A stretch of DNA of 64,000 nucleotides from Adenanthera pavonina (taxonomy: Eukaryota > Streptophyta > Magnoliopsida > Fabales > Fabaceae). The stretch's first letter is position 1, and the number at the start of each line of letters is the position of its first letter. The DNA is taken from NCBI GenBank assembly GCA_026686845.1, contig JAIVEN010000014.1:10402001-10466000 (forward strand). Direction: 5' to 3'. The notes under the pieces were generated by a model. It did no database searches. It saw only the letters and a program-made list of their open reading frames with translations, and was not told where the DNA came from. This document shows, piece by piece, positions 21,901-32,848 of the stretch. The position numbers and the translations under genes are program-made.

Positions 21901-23875
21901 ACTAGATGGAATTCTACATATTTGATGTTAGAGGCTGCACTGAAATTCCAAAAGGCATTTGAGAGGATGGAAGATGAAGATGAAGATTATATTGCACACT
22001 TTAGGCAAGGTTCCAGGTGTGAAGGCCCTCCTGATACATATGCTTGGGATAATGCACGCACCTTTCTCAGATTCTTGAAGGTGTTTTATGATGTAACTTT
22101 GAAATTCTCAAGCTCCCTTCATGTAACTTCAAATATTTGCTTCCACCAGATTGCTATGGTTCAGGAGTTGTTGGATGAGAACATTGAGAGTGAGGATGGT
22201 GACCCTTTGCTTATAGAAATGTCCCTTAGTATGAAGAATAAGTATGACAAATATTGGGGGAAGGTAGAAAATATGAACCCTTTATTGTTTGTGGTTGTGA
22301 TATTAGATTCTCGTTACAAGTTTAACTACATAAACCATATGTTTGAATAGTTTTTTCCTAACCATGAGGTTTGTACAGCCATGAAAAACAAGGTCAAAGA
22401 TACCTTGCACCGTATGTTTGATGAGTATTCTGCCATAGTTGCTCCTGAAACAAGTGGTTCTTCCATGCCTCCACCTTCTAGTTCTCTAGGACCATCCACT
22501 TCAACTCTAGTTCAACAGAAAGAAGATCCAGGTCATAGATGGCTAGTATCACTGAAACAAAAAACCTCATCAGATCCTGAATCAGAGTTAGATAAATATC
22601 TTACATCTGATTTATCTGATGAGACCAAGCTTGAGGAGGAATTTGACATATTATTATGGTGGAAAGCCTATTCTAGCAAGTATAGAGTACTCTCTGAGAT
22701 GGCTCGTGATGTATTGGCTATACCAGTTTCTACAGTAGCCTCAGAATCTGCATTTAGCACTAGAGGACGTATAGTTAACTCTTATAGGAGTTCATTGTCA
22801 TAAAAAATGACTGAGGCACTCATTTGTGCCCAAAATTCAATACTTCCAGGACAATCTCTTTCAGAATTTGCCTCCAAGCTTCGTGAATTTGACAACTTTG
22901 AGGAGACAAAAAATGTGGTTCAACATACTGGCTTTGGTAATCTTTCAAATCTATACTTCTATTCTTATTTTAAATTTGTTACTTATTAAACATTTATTCA
23001 CTTACCAACATACTAGTCTTATTACTTTAATTATTTATTTTCTTTTTTAGATGATTCAACTATAACTGAAGTTGGACGGGATGATATCATGGATGTAGAT
23101 TGATGTTGTATCATTGTTGATTGTGATGGTAATATTTTCTTTCAAATCTTTACTTATCATTGTTTTACAAGCATTTTAATTCTATTATAGTTGTAGTTTA
23201 TGTTTATTCCTTATTGTCCATACTCCATACTATATACTCTTGACATTTCTTTTAACCAGGATATTAAATCCTTTTTTTTTCTAATGTTCTAGAAATGAAG
23301 AAGAGAGATATGGAAGATACAGAAGAAGATTAAAAAGATGATGATAAAAATCCCATTATCACTTTTCTGTCATTATTGATGAACTGATGACTAATGTTGT
23401 ATTTATGTGTTATGTTGGAGTTTTCTTATTGTTGTTGAACTTGTGATGGCGTGTTTGTTAATTGTTATGTTAAATTTTGCCACTGATGATGACATCATGT
23501 CAACTTATAATGTTGTGATGAACAAATGATATTATTATGCTTAGAATTTGATGGAAAAATTTTATCTATTAGGCTTCTATGAAGTTGATGGAATTTTTAG
23601 TCTTTATGAATTTGCTTTTTAGTTTAATTTAGGATTGTATATATATTTTTCCCTTTAAATATTATACTTGTATAGCTTATAAAATGGTGAAGAGAGTGAT
23701 CTAAACCAAGTCCAGCCTGGTCTCTAGTCCACTAGACCAAGTCCAACCCGGTCTAGGTCACTAGTCTACCAGATAAAAGACCAGACCAAGACTACCTTGT
23801 GTGGTTTGGTCCTTATTCAGACCAAACCACGGGTTCAAGACCAACCCGGTCTAGTCTAGTCTATGTTCAGCCCTA
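18965..23875 (+). mobile_element. hAT transposon, 4.9 kb, inside the solo LTR
   Basis: Terminal inverted repeats TAGGGCTGAACA (left) and TGTTCAGCCCTA (right), with further AACCCGG and GGTCTAG blocks inside each end. The 8-bp flanks AGTAAACC (18957-18964) and AGTAAAGT (23876-23883) agree at 6 of 8, consistent with an aged target duplication. The body carries a decayed transposase gene. Sequence at 19140-20700 is probably promoter and untranslated leader, with a likely donor near 19609 and acceptor near 20703. Confidence 0.88.
20720..23103 (+). pseudogene. Decayed hAT transposase (BED zinc finger, RICESLEEPER type)
   Basis: In order: a proline/threonine-rich N-terminus (20780-20890), a BED zinc finger (about 20914-21120; C-x2-C then H-x4-C), the catalytic hAT region (21181-22350; LTTDCWTS, AMDNATAND and the DVSTRWNSTYLML block), and the C-terminal dimerisation region (22540-22800; LDKYL, then VSTVASESAFS). 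A short intron at 22937-23050 precedes the last exon, ending at TGA 23101-23103. Lesions: a frameshift in the cytosine tract near 20877-20886, in-frame stops at 21166 (TAA) and 22348 (TAG), and TAA at 22801. Apart from these the frame is kept and the family motifs are intact, so inactivation looks fairly recent. It cannot make a full transposase as it stands. Confidence 0.9.
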
Positions 23876-25280
23876 AGTAAAGTATCGTTTTCACAGAGAC
23901 TTAGATCAAAAGTAGTCAAACATTGGACATCGCATTTTCAATTAATTCAAGCAAGACAACTAAATGTTCCACTTTTTTTAATTAAATACTAGTATGACAA
24001 AAAAATGTATGAAAATAGCACAAAGATGACTAAGGACTAGAGGAATTCAAAGAGTCATAGGATTATTTATCCCCCTTATATTTCATAAATATCCAATTAA
24101 ACTCCATTTACATTTACTCTTAATACTAGATTATGTTAGTCAAGATACTGATTTAGCTATATGTGCTCTCTCGAGTTTCCAAATAGTTGTTTAGTTCAAT
24201 TAATTAATTAATTAATCTCTTAACTAGTTAATTAAACCCCTTATTCAATTAATATCCTAAAGTGACTATATGAGATTAATGAGTATATCTCTACCCCACT
24301 AACATAATTTTCACTCAACAAGGCAAGATTCAAGTTCTCACATAAACTAACTCAAGTTCTCTACTTAAACTAATTTCTTCAAGTATCACTTAAATGAACA
24401 AGACAATCTTATTGGTGGCCAAATAATAAGAAGCATTAAGAATAGAGTTGAATCAACATAAATATAACATTAATCACAAACATAAAGGAGAAATGAATAT
24501 TCAATCCATATAATGGTTCAGAACAATCCTAGAAATTGAGCAATTAGCCATTTATGTTCAATAAAACCACAAGAAAATATGTTCCAATCTGTACAATCAT
24601 TGAACACAAATAAGGAAAGGAAGAAGGAGATGAAGGAACATCAAAGAAGGAAGCACAAATCTCTTCAATGCTTCAAACCCTAGCTTCGATTTTCACCAAG
24701 AGGCCAAACCCTAGCACACGTAAGCTTCCTAAATGCTCTTTGGACATTCCTTCTCGTGCCCTAGCTCAGAATGCATGAATAATCCCCTTAAACCCTTCAA
24801 ATACTCGATTAAAATAAGGCTTTGTATTTGGCTAACGAAGGATTGGCGCCGCGGCTACACTATCCAGGCCGCGGCTTTGTCTTCTCAAGCCGTGGTGTCA
24901 TAGCTCACTGTCTGTCATGGGGGCCGCAGCCTCATGTTATTAAGCTCGTGGGTATCTTCTGAATCCTACTCCCTTCTTTGCTTCCCTCTTTTAATATATG
25001 TATCAAGTTACAATGTCTCCTTCTTTTTCTGGTCTCCCTAATTCTAGAAAAGAGGTTTGATTGCTCAACTGTTCTCCCCACGAGATCTACAACAAAGATG
25101 AGAATTTATAATCTCCTATGAGAGCAAAATAATGCATAATAGGGCAAAAATATACTACCATACATTACAAGAATTAAATTGTACATTTTCCTATCCTGAG
25201 TGTCTAGTATGTACAAATATATATGCATAATTTAAGGAAAATGCGCTGAAAGAATGTAATTCAGTATGATTAACAGGCCA

Positions 25281-25406
25281 CCTATCCAATTCTCAATCAT
25301 TCTTTCTTGCATGTTTGGGTTGTTTGCCACGTTGTCATTGTTTTTTCCTTTGGCAACTTGTAGTACATTATATAGTTCCCACTTGAAATTGGAGTGTATC
25401 ATCACA
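25281..25406 (-). repeat. Left LTR, inner piece
   Basis: This matches the right LTR from about 26743 to 26868, ending ATCACA. With 18710-18900 it makes one complete LTR after removal of the intervening insertion and one GGCCA copy. Confidence 0.85.
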
Positions 25407-25510
25407 TTTCCACCCCCTTTAAAATGGACCTTGCCCTCAAGGTCCTTAAAGTTAAAAGTAAGAAGATTGGCTGAACAAGCTTGATCTGTCTTCCCATATA
25501 GATTGAGTCA

Positions 25511-26446
25511 TCACACCATTATAGTAGATGCAAGAAATAATTTCGTGAATATATAGGTGATTGCATCAGTGTCTGGTCGAAAATGCACAATAGCAACCTC
25601 AGGTGGAATCCCATGATGAGTAGCAACATTGGCATGTAAAGAAACCAAAGGCTCATTCACACCCATTTCCACTATAGATTGCAAGGTCAGGCCAAAAATA
25701 AGGAAATTCGTTTTATGCTTATAATGATATACTGCAAGGTATCCCATTGAAAGTGAACGAAACAACTGGTTATGAAGGTGAACAATTGGAGCTTCATGAT
25801 AAACCTTCCCAAGAGTTTGATGAGATAGACAGTTGTTGTTGTTGGCATCTGTCATTACCATAGCACTAGTAATGGCGCTATATGTCCTATTATTGTTTTG
25901 AGTACCATTGCAAGTAACCAAATTAAGAGGGTCAAGGTCAATTTCATCATAAGCAACTTGAAGTATCATGTAATGGTGAGTAGCACACATACTAGTCACC
26001 GTGAATTTCCCATTATGAAGTCTATGTGACCATTGAAACACTAGCATGGTAGAACATAAAAGCGTCTCAGGCAAGAAAGAGCAAGCACGAAGGAAAGCAA
26101 AAGGCAGTGATGCCAAAACTCCATGCATAATAGCCAGCAATTTTGAAGAATATGGGGCCACCGAATCTGTCTGTGAAAACTTTACCTCGAGTCTTGCAAA
26201 GGATTGGTGCAATGGTGTTGGATTAACAATAGTAGATTGCAATCTCCTATCCTCGATGACCGGTGGAGTGGAACTTTGATTCATAGCGAAATCATCTCCC
26301 TTTTCAATGCTTTGAGAAATGGATTGTAGAAGTGGCTGAGAAGATATATATTGGTCCACTAAGCCTAATCGGCATGTGACAACATCAAGTGAAGCATTGA
26401 TACGATTATGGTGAGAAAAAATGTAATCATGTTGATGGTGCTCCAT
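25511..26446 (-). CDS. Unrecognised 311-residue ORF of the small LTR retrotransposon
   Basis: This open frame is in the sense direction of the element, as set by the polypurine-tract position, and fills most of its internal region. An in-frame upstream piece (MDNIAEFDANLL, near 26500) is separated from it by one stop, so the original product may have started there. The N-terminal part is helical and polar, like the start of a plant gag protein. I see no CCHC zinc knuckle, protease, reverse transcriptase or integrase motif. The ending IPPEVAIVHFRPDTDAI resembles nothing I can name. It may be a fused or internally deleted gag remnant. Whether it is translated is unknown. Confidence 0.4.
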   Translation of the reverse strand: MEHHQHDYIFSHHNRINASLDVVTCRLGLVDQYISSQPLLQSISQSIEKGDDFAMNQSSTPPVIEDRRLQSTIVNPTPLHQSFARLEVKFSQTDSVAPYSSKLLAIMHGVLASLPFAFLRACSFLPETLLCSTMLVFQWSHRLHNGKFTVTSMCATHHYMILQVAYDEIDLDPLNLVTCNGTQNNNRTYSAITSAMVMTDANNNNCLSHQTLGKVYHEAPIVHLHNQLFRSLSMGYLAVYHYKHKTNFLIFGLTLQSIVEMGVNEPLVSLHANVATHHGIPPEVAIVHFRPDTDAITYIFTKLFLASTIMV

Positions 26447-26540
26447 ACGATCGAGGCATTATTTTATGGCGAGAAGATTGGCATCAAACTCGGCAATGTT
26501 GTCCATTCTCGTGGAGCAGGCTCTCAACAAAAGTACCATT

Positions 26541-26868
26541 TGTTATGAACTTATCATCATAAGGGAGAAAAGATATACTCAGAGAGGACAAGAAACTGAA
26601 ACCAAGGAGAAGAGAGAGGAACTAAAGAGAGAGAGACCACTTAGTTCTTCCACACCCATAAAATCTAAGCAACCCATTACTTATCCTCTTCTGCTCTTAA
26701 TTTCCATGGTATTGTCCTTGAACGATTACTTCTATAAGGCCACCTGTGAAATTTTCAATCATTCTTTTTTGCATGTTTGGGTTGTTTGCCACATTGTCAT
26801 TGTTTTTTCCTTTGGCAACTTAAAGTACATTATATAGTTCCCACTTATAATTGGAGTGCATCATCACA
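26541..26868 (-). repeat. Right (5') LTR of the small retrotransposon
   Basis: A 328-bp TG..CA repeat, uninterrupted, followed on the plus strand by the GCTAG target duplication. Because the element runs on the minus strand, this is its 5' LTR. Confidence 0.85.
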
Positions 26869-26873
26869 GCTAG

Positions 26874-28138
26874 CATATGTCCTTATTCTTTACTTTTATT
26901 TTTTTTTTGGTATGCTCTTTTTCTTCAGATTTATGGTATAGTTAACAAAAAAACCCCAACTCACAAAAAAAAAAAAAGAATGTTGAATTTTGTGCAGTTT
27001 AAATTATTATTTATAGAAACATATATTATTTATTATATTATTATTATAGTGTCATGGTTATTGAGCATTGGAGTTGGTTAGTCTAAATGGACAGATGGAG
27101 CGTGATAAAAGATTGCAAGGCATCTAAGGGACATGTGTCATTTGATAGAGAATGGGAAGGAAACCTGGAAATACCCACCATAACACGCTGAGCATTGCTT
27201 TTAATGTTCTCTTTTCTCTGTGATTCTTCTACTATTCTTTCCATCGAGAAGTATGCGTCATTTTCTTCTCGAGTGTTGCTACTCTATAGCAGGGGTTTGT
27301 CATTTATTGTGATGGGTATTGAACATGGAGATAACTATTTTCCAGAATAAATTCATTGTTATTGTTCTGCCGTGTTATCTTTGATTGCTTATTTTGCAGT
27401 GTTCCCATTACAAACAGTGGAGAACATTGATTGGAGAGCTCGTTGATTTGATGGTTCATGTCCTAAATTATTTCTACGATCTATTCACATGTATAAAGAA
27501 CTGTATGTAGTAATGAGCCAATGATCGATATGTTTTTCGACGTTCTTAGGGTTCTTTCCAGATGACCTGTATCTCGACTTTTTTGGTTGTAATAAAACAT
27601 GGGTGTTTCTCGTGCTTCCAAAGTTGCAATTTTCTTATTCATCCAACTCCTCAAGCTGTCCTCCTAGTCACCTTCCATCTTTGCAAACTTTAGCCACCTC
27701 AATAGAATTAATAGAGTTAGTGCCAAGTGTAAGTCCCTCCAACGATATATGTAACTACAGGGAGCAATGGCGTGAATGGAGTAAATATAAAGGAGTCTAT
27801 GAAAAAAATTTGAAGTATAGAGACTGATTACAAAATTAAATGAAACTAAAGGACCAAAAGTATCATGTGTGTTTAATTTCAATATTTTTCATGCTAAAAG
27901 TTTTAAAAGTTCTGACTTGTAGAAAAAGAAAAGAATGAAACCTTAAGTAGCGTCTCTTCAGGTTACTCGATCTGGATTTCTGAGTTGCTTTCACTTTTAC
28001 TGCTTTTCTCTCTTCTATTGATTATACTCACTTCACTCGTTTTTAAAGTTTGCGATCAGAATTTTTGTATTTTTGATGCTTGGAGAAACTCCAGTGAAAT
28101 AAGGGTGGCAGGAGTCGGTTTCATTGACTGTCTTCAGA
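26874..28138. other. Intergenic, LTR nest to RPN3 relic
   Basis: AT-rich DNA with no supported gene. The part at 27950-28138 is probably the old 5' leader of the RPN3 copy. Open frames at 27600-27880 on both strands have no family resemblance. Confidence 0.35.
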
Positions 28139-31062
28139 ATGACTCAAGATGTTGTGATGAAAGATCACACAATTCCTTCGCATTCTGTTTCTTCAGCTGT
28201 TCCATCTATTTTGCAGCGTATGAATCTTTTCGTTAGATCACTTCGAAGCGATTTTACATCTGGACGTATGTTATTTATCTCAGAAAAATCTTTTTTTTTT
28301 GGGAATTTGACGTTGCAGATTTAAAGGAGATAGCATCACTTATTGAGACCGGTTCGTACTCTAAGGAAGTTCGTAGAGTTGCTCGTGCTGTTCGCCTTAC
28401 ATTTGCGTTGAGGCGCAAATTGACAGAACCAGTGATCTTATCTTTTATTGATTATGTTGCTAGTCCAGATTGTCTGCCTATCTTACTAAGGTTAATTTGT
28501 ACATCTTTTACTTTGTGTTAGATTCAGGGTTGGTAAGTATGAGAAACCTTTTAGCTATCTATTGTTATATTTTGGTATCAATTCATGAGAATTAGTTTCT
28601 CTCTCCTCCTCTCAAAGTAGAGAAACCAAAATTAAATTCGTAAAGGTCAGAATTAGGAATTTATTTTATCCAAGGGGGTAGTAATCATTTCCTTGCTTTT
28701 AGATTTTAGATAAAATCTTTCTACCAACAATGAATTACAATTAAATTGCATTAGGTAGTATGCCTCTTGATAATTCGTTTGGTAGCACTTTTCTCATATG
28801 CCTTTGGTGCTCACTCTGAAAGACCATCTTTGACTTGAATTAGTTTTATTTAATGGACAAACTTCTGTGATAGTAATCATGATGCATTTAGTTCTACTGC
28901 CTTTTCAAGTTATATGTATGTGCCTTCCCTTTGGCATTGACCATATAACTTGTAGTTTCTAATAGTCATTGCTTATTTTATGACTGAATCAAATGGTTTA
29001 GTTAGGTGTTAGGCTAACTATATTTTATTTCAGTATAAGCAAAGGGCATGATACTTTTTTTTTTTGGTATCCACTGCAAGTATGTTGAAAATAAAAATAA
29101 TTTTTTCATTAATAGATTTAACAGTCTGAACTTCTAGAAGGTCAATAAGCACATTATTGTAGTATTTTTTTTTCTTCCTCTGTTCCTGGTAAAGATTATA
29201 CTGTTTCCTTCTATTTTACAATGGTTATAATGGTCTTCAATTTATAATCTTTTTGTGATGATCTGTATAGGAAGATGATCATGAGATGGAAGTAGATACT
29301 GCAACATCTACTGCTCAGTCCTCAGCTAAGCACCTACTGCCTGAGCTAGAGATCTACTGTTACTTGCTCATAATACTTTTTCTGATTGATCAGATGAGAT
29401 ACAAGGAGGTTGGTTCCCATACTCCCAAGTGCTAATTTTTTTCTTAATAAAAATTTTGCTTTTACCACTGCTGATTAAATGCTGAAGTTGCTATATTTTT
29501 ATTTTTTAAATTTTAGGCCAAAGCTTGTTCTTTGGCGAGCATTGCACGAGTGAAGAACCTTAATAGAAGAACTGTTGATGTTATTGCATCCAGATTATAC
29601 TTTTATTATTCATATAGTTATGAACTCATGGGAGATCTTGCAGAAATTCGGGGGTGAGTCAGGTCCTTGTACATGTAGTGCGCAAATAAAATGTTGAGGT
29701 AGATGGCTAGATTTATTTTTACACATAACTAAAGGAAACTTGTATGCTTGTACTGATTTTATGTATCCCTTTTGCTACCAAAAAAAGGAAACTTGTATGC
29801 ATAATTGAATGGGATTTATCTTATTCCAAACTGAATTGCATTTCTATTTCAGTAACCTTCTTGCATTGCACCGGATTGCCACCCTGCGCCATGATGAGCT
29901 TGGTCAGGTTTGTTTCAGATATGTTAGAGGTTCTATCACAAGGGCTTAAGATCTTGCACTAATCTGGTGATGGGATGCAGGAAACACTTCTGAATTTGTT
30001 GCTTCATTACTATCTCCATTACAACCTATATGATCAGGCAGAGAAGTTGAGGTCTAAGGCACCACGATTTGAAGCACATTCAAACCAGCAGGTATGGTAG
30101 TTCTGTTATTGTGGCTATCACTCAAAGATTTCTGTTCTCTGATCAATGCAATCTCCATCTTCAATATTGGTGCTGAGAACTCTTTTGTAACATTGTCTGG
30201 ATGGTCAGCCTTGCCAAAGATTTTGATTTCAGATGTTCATCTAGTCTAAATTATTATTTTAGAAGTGCAAAATCACTGTTTTTTTTTTAATTTATATTTC
30301 ATTAACATTTTTACCTTGGTTTTATTTGGTCTCAAGTTCTGTCGATATCTCTTCTACCTTGGGAAAATTCGGATGACTCAGTTGGAGTACACTGATGCAA
30401 AATAGTCTCTCCTCCAAGCTGCTCGAAAAGCTCCTATTGGAGCACATGGTTTTCGAATTCAATGTAATAAGTGGGCTGTAATAGTACGATTGTTGTTGGG
30501 AGAAATACCTGAGAGGACCATCTTCATGCAGAGAGGAATGGAGAAAGCTTTGAGGCCTTACTTTGAGCTTACAAATGTGAGTCAACATGGTTAAATTAAG
30601 TAAAGTTAGTTTTTACATTATCTATGTGCTTCTAATATCATTGGTTTAATCTCTTTCCTTGCTTAGTCATTATTTTTATAATGAGAAGTCCATTAAACCT
30701 CAGAAAAATGCCAGTGGCATGGGGTAATCAGATTGCTGCCTTTGCTTGTTTGGGTTTGCCAGTGATATTTCCATTTTAATACTTGAGTCAATGAAATGAC
30801 CGAAATACCTTACAAAATTCGTTCTCTACTTTGTGGTTATCAAACATGCTGACTACCCTCAGTTTTTAAGAAACAATTATTTATCATTAATTCATTGTTT
30901 CATATGCATTGCGTTTATGAGAAAAACTTAACTGGAACAAGCAAATTGATTTATTGTAATAAGCTCTAGCAATTTCTCTTGTGATCAAATCGTAGATAAA
31001 TGCTGTTGATTAGGAACTTAGCTTTTATTTTGAAAAGTCATGTGACTTTTGTTTGAAACTTA

Positions 31063-31287
31063 TGCTATGTTTGATGAAAAGAAAGTTGGTCGGTTTCAAG
31101 AAAAAGGAAAATGAGAGAAAAAATCCATCTTTAGTGTTTGGCTCTCAATGGAAGAGTTATTTTTTACTATAAAAAACATTGAGATTTCCAATAGAAGAAC
31201 TATAATTAGCTACTAAACATATTAAGATGGATTTTCTCTTTCATTTTTTCTTTCTTAAAACCAACTTTCTTTCTATCAAACATAGCC
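31063..31287. mobile_element. Tourist-like MITE, 225 bp, in RPN3-relic intron 7
   Basis: TTA flanks at 31060-31062 and 31288-31290. The termini GCTATGTTTGAT and ATCAAACATAGC extend as an imperfect inverted repeat for about 65 bases (AAGAAAGTTGG with CCAACTTTCTTT, and AAATCCATCTT with AAGATGGATTTT). A 3-bp TTA duplication and this terminus fit PIF/Harbinger MITEs. Confidence 0.75.
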
Positions 31288-32078
31288 TTAATTCCAAATC
31301 AAGTCTCTCTCTCTCTCTCTGTTTTTTTTTTTTTGGGCTGGAACAAGTCGCCTTTATTTCATGATTAATTAGGTTGAGCGTAAAACTTAGGTAAAGTTCT
31401 TTTAAGTGGTTACTGTCAGGTTTTTCAATCAAAATATAACATGGAGAACCTATGTTAAAGCAATCAATCTTATGGTAGTTGTAAAAATATCCACATATAA
31501 TTTTTTATAATAGAATTCTATAGGAAACATTTGAGAAACTTTACTACGCCTATTAAAACAATAATCTCACGAATATTTGTACATCATTTTCTTAGCTTGT
31601 GTTTCTTTTTCTAAGTCAGTATAACCTAGCATGAAGTAGTTAATTTTGTTAAATTTGTCTTGTAATTGGCATAATCTATCTCTGTTAGCTTATATGTCTT
31701 TTTTATCAGCTGCTTTTTGGTGAAGGGGGTTCCTAAAAGTAAAGTACACATTAAACTTTTGACTTGGGAAGCAGTTAGGATATATTCTTCGACGTGGAAA
31801 ATTTATGGTCAATGTAAAATACCCAAATTTATGCTCTGTTTAGGTCTGTCACATGATCAATTGTGGTGTTCATTTGCAAGTTACTTCATTTGATTCTTCT
31901 ATTTCTACATCAATATTTGCGACTGTGATTTATTTTAAAGATGCCGTTGCTTTTTTAGTCCCACTAATTTACTTAAGAAAACAATTTAGTTTCGTTAATT
32001 TTTTTAATTAGAGCAAGTTTGTCCCCCGATTTGTTTTGTTTGAGCAATTTAGTTCGTCTATTGTTTATTTAAACAAGG

Positions 32079-32848
32079 TTAAATGATTCTTTTGATCTTA
32101 TAATTTCACTTAATTTTCAATTTGGTCCCTATACTTCTAGATTTTTTTTTTGTTGAGAATATTTGGTCCCTGATAGTTAAACTTCTACAATTCTGTTGTT
32201 AAATTTTCCTGATGTGGTTGATTGACGGTGTGTTATCTTAAGCACTTAGATGGCACACGTGAATTAATTTCGGGGTTGCTTGGTATGGAGGAAATAAGAA
32301 GGAAAAGTTCAACTTTTTCGAGAAGTAGATTAATTGCTTTTACTTGGTGATAAAAAAAAATGTAACTTCCCAGGAAGTTAGGTTCAACTAGGGAAGCTGA
32401 ACTTTTCAAACAAAACTTAGGGAAGTTTTACTTCCTAAGTTATTTATAATAATTTTTCAAATATACCCTTATCGTCACTAACCTTAAAACATAATATGCA
32501 TGTTCAAAATGGTATTTATGTCATTAACCTTAAAACATAATATATTTATTTAAAAATAATTAAACTTCCCAAAAATCACAAAATGAAGCAAGCAAGTTAG
32601 AATAGAAATTCTTGGAAAGTTAATTTGTTGGACTTCTCGAGAAGTATAGTTTTTAGGAAGTATACCAAGTGACCCTTTCATTTCATTATCTCCTTATAAC
32701 ACTTTTTGACACAAAATATGCATGTTCAAAATGATAATATGGCACATGGTCCTTAAAACTATAAGCTCCCAATTAGATATTTTTAAAACTATAGGGATCA
32801 AATTGAAAATTGAGTGTAACTAGAGGGTGTAAGAATAATTTAACCTGT
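32079..32848. mobile_element. Long-TIR MITE with a second MITE nested inside, RPN3-relic intron 7
   Basis: The left end (GGTTAAATGATTCTT, then CACTTAATTTTCAATTTGG) is the inverted counterpart of the right end (CAAATTGAAAATTGAGTGT, then AATAATTTAACC), giving terminal repeats of about 60 bases and suggesting a Mutator-like MITE. No clear 9-bp duplication remains. Within it, about 32274-32676 has its own inverted ends (GTTGCTTGGTATG and ATACCAAGTGACC), so a second element probably inserted into the first. Confidence 0.6.

Larger units (their letters stand above)
18901..25275. mobile_element. Solo-LTR-like insertion (TG..CA), TSD GGCCA, split by a hAT element
   Basis: This insertion starts TGTTCGCC and ends TTAACA, flanked by GGCCA at 18896-18900 and 25276-25280, and sits inside the left LTR of the small retrotransposon. 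Removing the hAT element and its duplication leaves about 1,456 bases, with no internal copy of its own terminus and no coding region, as expected for a solo LTR. The wording near the start (CCGCAAGCATACGAG, then GTATCGTTTTCACAG) is of a type common in large plant LTRs. It contains three GCCGCGGC-like motifs at 24850-24930. Confidence 0.75.
18710..26868 (-). mobile_element. Small LTR retrotransposon with interrupted left LTR, TSD GCTAG
   Basis: The 5-bp duplication GCTAG is at 18705-18709 and 26869-26873. The right LTR is 26541-26868 (328 bp). The left LTR is 18710-18900 plus 25281-25406, split by a later insertion. The LTRs are about 90% alike by eye and have TG..CA ends. Read on the minus strand, a purine tract (AAAGGGGGTGGAAA) abuts the left LTR as a polypurine tract should, and TGGTA follows the right LTR at the place of a tRNA-Met primer site, though the rest of that site is degenerate. 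The element therefore runs on the minus strand. The internal region, only 1.1 kb (25407-26540), lacks recognisable protease, reverse transcriptase or integrase, so it is non-autonomous. A TATA-like TATATAATG lies in the LTR on the minus strand. Confidence 0.85.
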
